DNA of 64,000 nucleotides from Poriferisodalis sp965204125 (GTDB lineage: Bacteria; Actinomycetota; Acidimicrobiia; Acidimicrobiales; Poriferisodalaceae). A model generated the notes under the pieces. The model was given only the letters and a program-made list of their open reading frames with translations. It was not told the origin of the DNA and did no database searches. The number at the start of each line of letters is the position of its first letter. Within the stretch, counting starts at the first letter, position 1. Positions 18,279 to 26,978 of the stretch are shown piece by piece. Where the stretch lies: contig NZ_OZ241968.1 of the NCBI RefSeq assembly GCF_965204125.1, positions 3,286,001-3,350,000 of the forward strand. The letters are read 5' to 3'. The translations under genes were made by a program, and so were the position numbers.

Positions 18279-20221
18279 TGGCCTCTGAGCTGCCCGGCAC
18301 TGACAACCTCGACGGGTCGGGCGTCGAGGCATACCTGGCCTCGCACCGGCAAAAGGACCTGCTGCGCCTGCTGACGTGCGGCAGCGTCGACGACGGCAAG
18401 TCGACGCTGATCGGGCGGCTGCTGCATGACTCGCGGCTGATCTACGAGGACGTGCTCGCCAGCCTCGAAGCCGATTCGGCCGCCCACGGCTCGGCAGGCG
18501 ACCACGTCGACCTGGCGCTGCTCATGGACGGCCTGCGCGCCGAACGCGAGCAGGGCATCACCATCGACGTGGCCTATCGCTACTTCTCCACGGCCCGCCG
18601 CACATTCATCATCGCCGACACCCCGGGGCACCCCCAGTACACCCGCAACATGGCGACTGGTGCCTCGACCTGCGATCTGGCGGTCATCCTCATCGACGCC
18701 CGCCACGGCGTGCTGCCCCAGACCAAGCGCCACAGCCACATCGCCAGCCTGCTGGGCATCCGTCAGGTCGTCGTGGCGGTCAACAAGATGGATCTCATCG
18801 GCTGGTCGCACGATCGGTTCACCGAGATCTGCGAGGACTACCGCTCGTTCGCCAAAGCACTCGGCTTCGGCGAGCCGTACTTCCTGCCGATGTCCGCGCT
18901 CTTGGGCGACAACGTCGTCGACGCCAGCGGCAATCTGGGCTGGTTCGACGGTCCGCCGCTGCTGGAGCATCTTGAGACGGTGGACATCGATGCCAGCGTC
19001 GAGCTGGAGCATTTCCGCATGCCGGTGCAGCTGGTCTCCCGCCCCGATGCCGACTTCCGCGGGTACGCCGGGACCGTAGCTTCGGGCGTGCTCCGGCCCG
19101 GTGACGAGGTGGTGGCGCTGCCTTCGGGGCTCGGCTCGACGGTGGAACGGATTGCGACATTCGATGGCGACCTTGATGTGGCCGGGCCGGGACGGGCGGT
19201 CACGGTGACAATCGTTGACGACATCGATGTCAGCCGAGGCGATCTGCTGGTGACTCCGGGAAGTGAACCCCAGCGGGCACACGACCTCGACGCCATGGTG
19301 GTGTGGATGTCTGAGGCCGGCGCCGAGTCCGGCAGCTCCTACCTGCTGCAGACGGCCAACACGGTCTCCAACTGCACCATCCGCAACGTCCGGCACCGGA
19401 TCGACATCAATACCGGCGCACACGAGCAGGCCCCGGGCCTTGGGCTCAATGACATCGGGCACTGCGTCATCACCTCAGACCGGGAGCTCGCCTTCGACCC
19501 CTACAGCGCCAACCGGGCGACCGGCTCGTTCGTGCTCGTCGACCGGCTCACGAACGCCACAGTGGCCGCAGGAATGATCATGGGCGCGGCGTCTGCGTGG
19601 GACCGCACGCCCGATGCGGCACTGGTTCGCCAGCGCTCGGAGATCAGCGATGCGGAGCGGGCGATCCGCTTCGGCCAGCAGCCGTGCACCATCCTGCTGA
19701 CGGGGCTCACGGCGGCCGGCAAGTCCACGCTCGCCACGGCCCTCGAACGGGAGCTGTTCGATCGGGGCAAGGTGTCGATCCGACTCGACGGCGAGAACGT
19801 TCGCATGGGCATCTCTCGTGATCTGGGCTTCAGCACCCAGGAACGCTCGGAGAACCTGCGACGGGTGTCGGAGGTGGCACGACTCGTGAACGGCCAGGGC
19901 CTGATCGCGATCGCCGCAATGGTGGCCCCCGACCGTGACGTGCGGCAGCGTGCCCGTGACCTGGTGGGAGCGGATCGCTATGTGGAGGTCTTCGTGGACA
20001 CGCCAATCGAGGTGTGCCGCGAGCGTGACCCTCACGGCCTCTACGCGATGGCCGACAGGGGCGAGATCCCCCGCTTCCCCGGCGTCTCCGCCGACTTCGA
20101 CCGGCCGACCGATGCCGATCTGCGCGTCGACACCTCGAGTCAGGACGTCGATGAGTGCATCGACGCCATCGTGCGCATGCTGACCGAGCGCGGTTTTCTG
20201 CGAGGGCAGAACACGCCATGA
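18278..20221 (+). CDS. cysN: Sulfate adenylyltransferase GTPase subunit with fused, divergent APS-kinase domain
   Basis: A 647-residue CysNC-type fusion. The N-terminal ~440 residues are the GTPase that drives ATP sulfurylase: GSVDDGKST (35-43), DTPGH and NKMD. The C-terminal ~180 residues are APS-kinase-like with P-loop GLTAAGKST. This domain departs from active APS kinases: DGD is DGE, the FISPY segment with the phosphorylated Ser is MVAPD, DPKGLYKKA reads DPHGLYAMA, and the FTGIDxPYE region is FPGVSADFD. It may be weak or inactive as a kinase, and an ordinary CysC follows with an ATGA overlap. I infer a structural or regulatory role for the fused domain. Confidence 0.9.
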   Translation: MASELPGTDNLDGSGVEAYLASHRQKDLLRLLTCGSVDDGKSTLIGRLLHDSRLIYEDVLASLEADSAAHGSAGDHVDLALLMDGLRAEREQGITIDVAYRYFSTARRTFIIADTPGHPQYTRNMATGASTCDLAVILIDARHGVLPQTKRHSHIASLLGIRQVVVAVNKMDLIGWSHDRFTEICEDYRSFAKALGFGEPYFLPMSALLGDNVVDASGNLGWFDGPPLLEHLETVDIDASVELEHFRMPVQLVSRPDADFRGYAGTVASGVLRPGDEVVALPSGLGSTVERIATFDGDLDVAGPGRAVTVTIVDDIDVSRGDLLVTPGSEPQRAHDLDAMVVWMSEAGAESGSSYLLQTANTVSNCTIRNVRHRIDINTGAHEQAPGLGLNDIGHCVITSDRELAFDPYSANRATGSFVLVDRLTNATVAAGMIMGAASAWDRTPDAALVRQRSEISDAERAIRFGQQPCTILLTGLTAAGKSTLATALERELFDRGKVSIRLDGENVRMGISRDLGFSTQERSENLRRVSEVARLVNGQGLIAIAAMVAPDRDVRQRARDLVGADRYVEVFVDTPIEVCRERDPHGLYAMADRGEIPRFPGVSADFDRPTDADLRVDTSSQDVDECIDAIVRMLTERGFLRGQNTP

Positions 20222-20832
20222 GTGCCGGCGCCGGGAGCGAACCGGTCTCGCGCAACATCGTGCGCGCCGAAGGGCACGTCAGCGGCGCCGACCGCGAGGC
20301 ACACTTCGGCAACCGTGCGGTGACGGTGTGGTTTACCGGGCTGTCTGGCAGCGGCAAATCCACCCTTGCGTTCGCTCTCGAAGCTGCGTTGCTCGAACGC
20401 GGTATCGCCGCCTACGTGCTCGACGGCGACAACGTCCGCTTCGGCCTCAACCGTGACCTCGGCTTCTCGCCCGAAGACCGCGCCGAGAACATCCGCCGCA
20501 TCGGCGAGGTGTGCCGCCTGTTCCAAGACGCCGGCGTCGTCGTGCTCACAGCCTTCATCTCGCCCTACGTCGCCGACCGTGACCAGGTACGGGCCATCCA
20601 TCCCGAGGGCGCCTTCATCGAGGTGTTCGTCGACACCCCGCTCGAACTCTGCGAGGCCCGCGACCCCAAAGGCCTCTACGTCAAGGCCCGCGCCGGCGAG
20701 ATCCCCGACTTCAGCGGCATCTCCGCCCCCTACGAACCGCCGCCCGCACCCGAGATCACCATCGACACCACCCAACCCCTAGAAGACTGCCTCGCCCAAC
20801 TCCTCGCCACCCTCTCCCTGTCCTCGGATTGA
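20218..20832 (+). CDS. cysC: APS kinase CysC
   Basis: A 204-residue adenylylsulfate kinase that phosphorylates APS to PAPS. P-loop GLSGSGKST, LDGDNVRFGLNRDLGFS, the phosphoacceptor Ser in FISPYVADRD, DPKGLYVKARAGEI and ISAPYEPP are all present, unlike in the kinase domain fused to CysN. The start overlaps the cysNC stop. It is the last gene of the sulfation operon and probably its working APS kinase. Confidence 0.95.
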   Translation: MSAGAGSEPVSRNIVRAEGHVSGADREAHFGNRAVTVWFTGLSGSGKSTLAFALEAALLERGIAAYVLDGDNVRFGLNRDLGFSPEDRAENIRRIGEVCRLFQDAGVVVLTAFISPYVADRDQVRAIHPEGAFIEVFVDTPLELCEARDPKGLYVKARAGEIPDFSGISAPYEPPPAPEITIDTTQPLEDCLAQLLATLSLSSD

Positions 20833-20860
20833 GTTGTCCGTTCGGAGCTCGCGGGCTGGG

Positions 20861-21613
20861 TTAGTCCCAGGTGCCGAACTGGAAGGCTTCGGTGGGCAGG
20901 GTCCGCCACTGCTGCCAGACGTCGGGGTCGCCTTCGGTTACCTCGACACTGGCGTAGGGGCGGCCCCACAGTGCGAGCAGCACTTGGATCGGCGGGCCTT
21001 CGACCACGGCTGATGCGGGCGATTCGGACTCGGGCAGGGGCTCGATGGACACGCTGCCGACCTCGACACCAGCGTCGATGAGCCGAGCGGTGAGCCCGCC
21101 GGGATCTCGTTCGAGGACGCGGCGCATCGCCTGCAGGAAGAACTGGCAGGTGTAGTCGGCGGCGTCGAGCGCGTGCGACGGCGTCATGGAATGCTCGTGG
21201 CCCAGTGCCGCCTCGACGTCGAGGCGGTGCATGCCGAGCTCGGAGGCAGCATGCCAGGCCCACAGCCGCGGATTGCCTTCGCCTCCGGTCATCGAGAAGT
21301 AGCAGCGCCGGTCGAGGTCGTCGGTGAGTTGATCGATGGCTGAGTGGGCCCAAGCTGCGAGTCCTGCCGTAGAGGTTCCGGCCGGCTTGCGACCGGCGCG
21401 CTCGTAACCCCGTGCCCGGGACTCAGGGTCGTCGGGCGTCGAGGTAATCATCTCTTCCCACGCGATCCCGACACGGCCGATGTGCGACGCCGCGTTGTAC
21501 ACCGTCCAGCCCGGGCAGTTCGGAACTGGCGCTGCCTGCTCTTCATCGCTGCGGCCGCAGATGTAGTCGATGGCGGACCGCGCCGCCGCGACCCGTTCCG
21601 CATGATCAAGCAT
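20861..21613 (-). CDS. Mycothiol-dependent maleylpyruvate isomerase-family protein
   Basis: A ~250-residue protein of the DinB-like, mycothiol-dependent family. The metal/thiol-binding N-terminal signature is VPNCPGWTVYNAASHIGRVG, and RLWAWHAASELGMHRLDVEAA (only its ends matter: His in AWH and ELGMHRLD) supplies the further His residues. Members use the actinobacterial thiol mycothiol in isomerisations or conjugations. The start at 21613 (MLDHAERV) is preferred because family homology begins there; the frame opens 14 codons earlier at 21655. It is convergent with cysC. The substrate is unknown. Confidence 0.78.
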   Translation of the reverse strand: MLDHAERVAAARSAIDYICGRSDEEQAAPVPNCPGWTVYNAASHIGRVGIAWEEMITSTPDDPESRARGYERAGRKPAGTSTAGLAAWAHSAIDQLTDDLDRRCYFSMTGGEGNPRLWAWHAASELGMHRLDVEAALGHEHSMTPSHALDAADYTCQFFLQAMRRVLERDPGGLTARLIDAGVEVGSVSIEPLPESESPASAVVEGPPIQVLLALWGRPYASVEVTEGDPDVWQQWRTLPTEAFQFGTWD

Positions 21614-21834
21614 CGTCCAATCCCAACGTTCGCACCCGTTCCTCGCCGTCGGCACGGCGCGGATATGCCCGACGCAGTCTGTCAGGCCTGCGGGCGAAGA
21701 CGAAGTGGTCCGACGGTCACACCACGGCGATTTCGCAATCGCATCCGGCTACGGTGACCGGCGTCGACCGGGCGAGCGGTCAAGAAGTGCTCCGGTCGAT
21801 ATCGCAGGGTTGAGACGAACCGCTGGGGCGCGAC

Positions 21835-23013
21835 ATGACCAACTCCCCGATGAGTTCTGCGGCGCTGATCGATGCTGCGAACGAGCTCGCTCCGCTGCTG
21901 CGCGAGACAGCCCGCGAGGCCGAGTTGGCCCGACGCCCGCTCGACCGGGTGATCGACGCTGTCCGAGACAGCGGGCTCTTCGCACTGATGGTTCCCAAGG
22001 CTTACGGCGGACACGAAGCCGACCTCGACACCTATTTCGAAGTGACACTGACGCTGTCTCGCGCCGATGCCTCGATGGGCTGGCTGATCTCGTTCTACAT
22101 CGAGCACAACTTCTGGATGTGCGGCTATCCGGAGAGCTTCCAGAAGGAGGTGTTCGCCGAGCGCCAGTTCATCCTGGCCCCTGCCACGCTGAACGCAGGC
22201 GGCGGCAGGGCGACCCCCACCGAGGGCGGCTACCGGCTCGACGGTCAGTGGCAATGGGGCACCGGCATCGTCCATGCCGATTGGGTGCTGGTCGGCGCGA
22301 TGATCGACGAGGGCGACGGGCGGGTGCTGCCGAACTTCTTCGCGTTGCCGCCCGAGGACGTCGAGCCCGTCGACACCTGGTACGTGATGGGCCTGTGCGG
22401 CACCGGTTCGTGGGATATCCGCGTCGACGACGTTTTCGTGCCCGCCGATCGGGTCGTCTCGATGGTCGGGCTGATGAACGCAGCCGGCGAATCAACCCGG
22501 GTTCACTCAGGAGAGCTGTACCGCACGCCGCTCATTCCCGTGCTCGGCTTCGCCGCGGGGCTGCCCATGCTCGGCGCGGCCCAGATGGCGCTGGAGGAAT
22601 ACCGCTCCCAGACCAAGGCCAAGATCGCAGCGAACCACCCCGGGATCGGCGGCCCCGAACGCGACCAGGGCAAGCCGGCGATCGCCGCACGGGCCGCGCT
22701 GTCGATCGACGCAGCCGAGCTCATGTTCCGCGACGTGCTCGCCGATGTGATGGCCCAGCGCAACAGCGCATCCTTCGAGACCCGCAGCATCTGGCTGTCG
22801 CGCCTGACCCACGCCGTGTACATGTGCCGCGATGCCGTGAGGGACATCTGCTCGGTCACCGGCGCCGGCGGCAGCCGGCTGGACAACCCCATTCAGCGGG
22901 CGCTGCGCGACATCACGACCGGTTCCAACCACCTCATCTTCGACCGCGAGGTCCGCTACGCCGACTACGGACGCCTCTTGCTCGGCCAGCCCACCAGCAG
23001 ATTCATGGTGTGA
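21835..23013 (+). CDS. Acyl-CoA-dehydrogenase-fold flavin monooxygenase (HsaA-like)
   Basis: A 392-residue protein of the two-component flavin hydroxylases built on the acyl-CoA-dehydrogenase fold. GLFALMVPKAYGGHEADL opens the domain, LDGQWQWGTGIVHADWVLVG is the central beta region, and GLCGTGSWDIRVDDVFVPADR precedes the C-terminal helices. It lacks the catalytic Glu context of true dehydrogenases, and relatives oxidise aromatic rings with FMNH2 or FADH2 from a separate reductase. No reductase is adjacent. A second member lies at 26979-28178. The substrate is unknown. Confidence 0.75.
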   Translation: MTNSPMSSAALIDAANELAPLLRETAREAELARRPLDRVIDAVRDSGLFALMVPKAYGGHEADLDTYFEVTLTLSRADASMGWLISFYIEHNFWMCGYPESFQKEVFAERQFILAPATLNAGGGRATPTEGGYRLDGQWQWGTGIVHADWVLVGAMIDEGDGRVLPNFFALPPEDVEPVDTWYVMGLCGTGSWDIRVDDVFVPADRVVSMVGLMNAAGESTRVHSGELYRTPLIPVLGFAAGLPMLGAAQMALEEYRSQTKAKIAANHPGIGGPERDQGKPAIAARAALSIDAAELMFRDVLADVMAQRNSASFETRSIWLSRLTHAVYMCRDAVRDICSVTGAGGSRLDNPIQRALRDITTGSNHLIFDREVRYADYGRLLLGQPTSRFMV

Positions 23014-23137
23014 GATACCCGCCGGCTGTCTGCGCCAACTAGCGCCACCGCCGACCGTCCGGTCGCACATGGACATGCCCCGCGAGGTCTGTCAGGCTTG
23101 CGCCGACGGGAGTACGAGCGACCGAGGGGGTCATTCC

Positions 23138-23554
23138 ATGTCGAACATCAACGACGTAGCCGCAGCGTTCTTCGACGCCTGCGAGACCGGCCAAGGCTGG
23201 GACGGCTGCGCCCAGTACTGCGCCGACGACGCAACGTTCTCAGCGCAGTCAGAGGCCATCGGCGACCTCACCGACCTCCGCTCGTACGCCGAGTGGATGA
23301 AGGGCACCTTGATGATCCTGCCCGACGCCACCTACGACCTGAAGTCGTGGGCCATCGACAGCGAACGCGGCAGCGTCCTGGCCTACGCCGTGTTCAACGG
23401 CACCCACACCGGAGAGGGCGGGCCGGTGCCGCCGACCGGCAAGTCGGTCAGCTCGGACTACGTGTATGACATGCGGTTCGAGGGCGACAAGATCTCCCAC
23501 ATGACCAAGATCTGGCACTCCGGCGTCGCGCTGCAGCAGCTCGGCTGGGCCTGA
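23138..23554 (+). CDS. SnoaL-like / NTF2-fold small protein
   Basis: A 138-residue cone-shaped-barrel protein: an N-terminal helix (INDVAAAFFDACETGQGW), then strands ending in GDKISHMTKIWHSGVAL. Such proteins are polyketide-cyclase-like enzymes or ligand carriers. The start at 23138 is preceded by GAGGGGG. It lies in a run of small catabolic genes in the same direction, and its role is not known. Confidence 0.7.
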   Translation: MSNINDVAAAFFDACETGQGWDGCAQYCADDATFSAQSEAIGDLTDLRSYAEWMKGTLMILPDATYDLKSWAIDSERGSVLAYAVFNGTHTGEGGPVPPTGKSVSSDYVYDMRFEGDKISHMTKIWHSGVALQQLGWA

Positions 23555-23653
23555 CTGCAGCCGGTCGGCCAGCAACCAACTGAGCCGCCGCTCGACCGGA
23601 CGATTCAGCTCGGCAGATCGTCGCGGGCGAGGAATGAACAGGAGCGTCGAGAC

Positions 23654-24061
23654 ATGGCCGTGCTTGATGAACAGCAGAGTGGCTTCCTTGCGGAGCACGT
23701 CTGGGCCATCTTGGCCACCGGCCGCAGCGACGGCTCGCCGCAGCAATCGATGATCGGCTACGTCGTGGACGACGACGGCCGCATCGTGATCTCGGCCAAG
23801 AGCTTTACGGCCAAGTGGCACAACGCCGTGCGCCAGCCGTCGGTGAGCCTGTGCGTTCCGGACGGTCGAGTCCACCTGGTGGTCTACGGCACGGCCGAGA
23901 CCATCTCGGAGGATCCGCTGCGCGCCGAGCTCACCGCCGACGTCTTCGCCCGGCTCATGGGCAAGGAACGGCCCGATCCCTCAGCCATCGTGCCGATGCT
24001 CAACGAGCAGCAGCGCACCGTCATCCGCATCACCCCGACAAGCGCCATCTTCCACGAATAG
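23654..24061 (+). CDS. PPOX-class F420/FMN-binding oxidoreductase
   Basis: A 135-residue split-barrel flavin/deazaflavin protein. HVWAILATGRSDGSPQQSMIGYVV is the family opening (positions ~15-38), and SAKSFTAKWHNAVRQPSVSLCV covers the cofactor-phosphate-binding strand region. Such actinobacterial proteins reduce quinones, biliverdin or xenobiotics with F420H2, or bind pyridoxal or flavin. It has a GGAG ribosome binding site. The cofactor cannot be fixed by eye. Confidence 0.8.
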   Translation: MAVLDEQQSGFLAEHVWAILATGRSDGSPQQSMIGYVVDDDGRIVISAKSFTAKWHNAVRQPSVSLCVPDGRVHLVVYGTAETISEDPLRAELTADVFARLMGKERPDPSAIVPMLNEQQRTVIRITPTSAIFHE

Positions 24062-24078
24062 CCCCCGCCGGCTGAGGC

Positions 24079-25308
24079 TCAGTGGCGGTGGCGGTGGTCG
24101 CCGTGGGAGTGGTCGTAGCGGTCATGGTGCTGGCGCAGCAGGTCGGCCCCGTAGTCGCCGCCGTTGGGCGTGCGGACCAGCGTGTGGACGTGGTTGCGTG
24201 AAGGCACCAGGTTGTCGAACACCACGCCTGGATGGTGGTCGAATTCGATGAGCACCACCGGATTCTGCACCCGGTAGTAGAAGGGCCCGTCGTCGCCGGT
24301 CGATCCCATCCATGAGAACCATGTCTCGTCGAGGTGGTGAGCGACCTCGTCCATCCTGATCTGTGCGTGGCCGTCGCGGGTCCATCCGACGTAGGTCGCC
24401 ATGAGATTGAGCAGGATGCGCCGCTGGGCGTCGGACAGGTCGGTGGCCACGACACCCTCGTTGGGAACGACGGCGTTGTCGAGGAAGGCGCCGCCCTGCA
24501 TGCGGCCGTCGAAGGGGTGCTGGAGCTCAGGTGGCAGATCGTCGGGGTGGATTGATGGCCGGAGGATGGCGCGGCCCTGCTGTTCGGCGTCGAGCGAGCG
24601 GATCAAGTCGAGCCCCGATCGTTCCTCGGCGGTGAAGACCTGGGTGCCGGCATAGGGGCCGTCGTGAACATGGCAGGGCTCGGCCCCCATGAACGTGGGC
24701 GTCATGACCAGCTGGTCGCCCACGACGGCGCAGTTGACCACCAGGTGATGGCCATCGAGTTGCCAGCCCCAGGGCTCATCGGGACCGGGCTCGCCAAAGA
24801 CGGTCACGAAGTACGGCCATTCGCCGTACTCGTCGGGGCTGCCGGAGATCTCGGCGATCAGCTCGTTCAGCCGCATGATGTCGCGCGCCTGGCCGTAGCC
24901 CCGGGCCGACAGGGTCCCCCGCAGCAGGTCGAGGCCGAGGCGGCGACCCGCTGTGTCGAGCTCTTCGAGCATCACCCCGTGCCGGAAGAAGTTCATGTGC
25001 ACGTTGATCCAGGTGCGCCAGTTGTCGCTGTCGAGCGGTTGGTGGGCGCGCTGGCGCTGCTCGCTCGTCAAGGCGCCGAGGAATGCCTGGGCAGCCTCGA
25101 CGAGCGGCGCTGTCGACACGCCGGTCGGCGCGAGACCGAACAGGCCTTGGCGGACCGCACCGTCGACGGTCACGCCCGTGAACGGCTCGTGGCCGTGCGC
25201 GATGCGCTCATCGACGAAGGGCACGAGCGGCGGAGCGATGTCGGTGACGCGCGTGCGTGCACTCATCGGGGGCATGTGACGCACCCCGAACTCGGTCCAG
25301 TGGCTCAT
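24079..25308 (-). CDS. DUF3500-family protein with a histidine-rich tail
   Basis: A 409-residue DUF3500 protein. Diagnostic stretches are WGWQLDGHHLVVNC, PTFMGAEPCHV and the late NPVVLIEFDHHPGVVFDN. The C-terminus is QHHDRYDHSHGDHRHRH, a likely metal-binding tail. The start at 25308 is chosen because AAAGG lies eight bases upstream; the ATG three codons earlier would leave no spacing. No function is established for the family. It is divergent from a DUF1330 gene. Confidence 0.75.
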   Translation of the reverse strand: MSHWTEFGVRHMPPMSARTRVTDIAPPLVPFVDERIAHGHEPFTGVTVDGAVRQGLFGLAPTGVSTAPLVEAAQAFLGALTSEQRQRAHQPLDSDNWRTWINVHMNFFRHGVMLEELDTAGRRLGLDLLRGTLSARGYGQARDIMRLNELIAEISGSPDEYGEWPYFVTVFGEPGPDEPWGWQLDGHHLVVNCAVVGDQLVMTPTFMGAEPCHVHDGPYAGTQVFTAEERSGLDLIRSLDAEQQGRAILRPSIHPDDLPPELQHPFDGRMQGGAFLDNAVVPNEGVVATDLSDAQRRILLNLMATYVGWTRDGHAQIRMDEVAHHLDETWFSWMGSTGDDGPFYYRVQNPVVLIEFDHHPGVVFDNLVPSRNHVHTLVRTPNGGDYGADLLRQHHDRYDHSHGDHRHRH

Positions 25309-25449
25309 GGACGCCATCCTTTCAGGAGCATCACGCCGGTGCGTTCAACCGCACTCGCATCGGTCAGCGGCGGCGAGCGTCGTGCGCTTCACTGAGGGGG
25401 CTCGCTTCGCACGATCCGTGCGACAGCCCCGAACCGACAGCGAGGTGCC

Positions 25450-25863
25450 ATGCCTGCAATGCAGCCGACCGCCGACCAGTTCCGCGCCTTCCGCGATGAC
25501 CCCCACGATGGGCCCATCGCGCAGGTCAACCTGCTGAAGTTCCGGGTCAAGGCCGCCTACGGGCCAGATGAGCCCGAGCACGCAAACGACGAGTCCGGCG
25601 TCGCCGCCTACCAGCGTTACGTCGATGCCTTCCGGGCCGCCGCTGCCGAGGTCGGCGGGAGCTGCCTGCTCTACGGCCACGCCGAGCGCTATTTCATCGG
25701 CCAGGGCGACTGGGACGCCGTGCTGATCATGCACTTCCCCAACCGGGCTGCGTTCATCGCGACCCTGAACCATGCCGACTACGCCGAGATGCACCGCCAC
25801 CGCGCAGCCGGACTGCTCTGCCAAGACCTGCTGACCACACGCCCGGCCGTCGCGGCTACCTAG
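25450..25863 (+). CDS. DUF1330-family protein
   Basis: A 137-residue DUF1330 protein: GPIAQVNLLKFRVKAAYG at the start, GVAAYQRYVDAFR in the middle and VLIMHFPNRAAFIATL late. A GAGG ribosome binding site precedes the ATG. Followed 17 bases later by a hydroxyacid dehydrogenase, so the two may be co-expressed. No activity is established for the family. Confidence 0.8.
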   Translation: MPAMQPTADQFRAFRDDPHDGPIAQVNLLKFRVKAAYGPDEPEHANDESGVAAYQRYVDAFRAAAAEVGGSCLLYGHAERYFIGQGDWDAVLIMHFPNRAAFIATLNHADYAEMHRHRAAGLLCQDLLTTRPAVAAT

Positions 25864-25880
25864 CGAGTGCACGAGCTGAC

Positions 25881-26870
25881 GTGAGCATGACCGCCAAGTT
25901 CGTGTTGATGGCCCCGCCTGGGGCGCCGGCAGTGCCGAGCGTGGATGTGCTCGAGGGGTGGGCGGCCGCGCTTCGTTCGGGGCACGATGATCTCGACGTC
26001 GTGATCGCCGTGACCGACGAGGACGTGCTCGACCAGCTTGGCGATGCCGACGCCGCATACGGCGTGCTGCCGCAGGGTTGGCATGCGCCGCGGCTGCGCT
26101 GGCTGCAGGCTCCGATGGCCAACCCGCCGCTCGGCTACTTCACCCCCGAACTCGCCGCCCATCCCGTCGTGGTCACCAACATGCGCGGCGTGTACAACGA
26201 CCACATCGCCACGCACGTGATGGCGTTCCTGCTTGCGTTCGCCCGCGGACTGCCTCACTACGCGCACCAACAGCGCGTTCGGAAGTACCGCGGCGGGGTC
26301 GCCCCGGTACTGCACCTCGCGGACTCGACGGTGCTGTTCATCGGCGCAGGCGGCGTCGCCCACCAGGCAGCCCGCTACCTGCAGCCGTGGGGACCGAGGG
26401 TTGTCGCGGTCGACGCCCGCCCCGAGACCACCTCGGGCGGGGCCATCGACGCCGTATTCAGAGCCGAAGAACTCGAGGCTCAGCTCCCGCTGTCCGACGC
26501 AGTCGTCATGACCGTTCCCCACACTCCCGAGTCCGAACGGATGCTGGGGCGGCGCCATTTCGAGCTGATGAAGCCCACGGCGGTATTCATCAACATCGGC
26601 CGCGGCCAGACCGTCGTGCTCGACGATCTCGTCGATGCACTGGAAGCCGGCGAGCTCGCCGGCGCCGGTCTCGACGTGTTCGACCAGGAACCGCTGCCGC
26701 CCGAGCACCGCGTCTGGGCGCTGCCCAACGTGCTCATCACGCCGCACGTGGCGATGGTCGGCCCTGACATCGAGCAGCGCCGTTTCGAGCTCATCGCCGA
26801 GAACTGCCGCCGCCTGCTCGCCGGCGAACCGCTCCGCTACGTCGTCGCCGACAAGGTGCTGGGCTTTTGA
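25881..26870 (+). CDS. D-2-hydroxyacid dehydrogenase
   Basis: A 329-residue NAD-dependent D-2-hydroxyacid dehydrogenase, interconverting a 2-oxoacid and its D-hydroxyacid. The cofactor motif is FIGAGGVAHQAARYL. The catalytic Arg is in INIGRGQ, the Glu in DVFDQEPLP and the His in ITPHVA. A GTG at 25881 and an ATG at 25887 are equally possible starts. The 3' side abuts a broken toxin-gene fragment. Substrate unknown. Confidence 0.9.
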   Translation: MSMTAKFVLMAPPGAPAVPSVDVLEGWAAALRSGHDDLDVVIAVTDEDVLDQLGDADAAYGVLPQGWHAPRLRWLQAPMANPPLGYFTPELAAHPVVVTNMRGVYNDHIATHVMAFLLAFARGLPHYAHQQRVRKYRGGVAPVLHLADSTVLFIGAGGVAHQAARYLQPWGPRVVAVDARPETTSGGAIDAVFRAEELEAQLPLSDAVVMTVPHTPESERMLGRRHFELMKPTAVFINIGRGQTVVLDDLVDALEAGELAGAGLDVFDQEPLPPEHRVWALPNVLITPHVAMVGPDIEQRRFELIAENCRRLLAGEPLRYVVADKVLGF

Positions 26871-26895
26871 CCTCGCCCCGCTGTTGTAGCCCGCA

Positions 26896-26976
26896 GTGAT
26901 CCTGCGGACCACGAATCGCTTCGAGAAAGATCTCAAGCGCGTCAAGCGGCGCGGCAACGACCTGAACGGCCGCTGG
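26896..26976 (+). pseudogene. Truncated yafQ/relE toxin gene fragment (copy 1)
   Basis: The 27 codons from the GTG at 26896 (VILRTTNRFEKDLKRVKRR, then GNDLNGRW) match the start of the intact toxin at 31293, as do about 16 bases before it, which include the end of a relB-like frame. Homology stops at the end of the adjacent monooxygenase gene, and all catalytic residues of the toxin are missing. It is a relic of a duplicated or rearranged relB-yafQ module. Confidence 0.85.
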
Positions 26977-26978
26977 GA

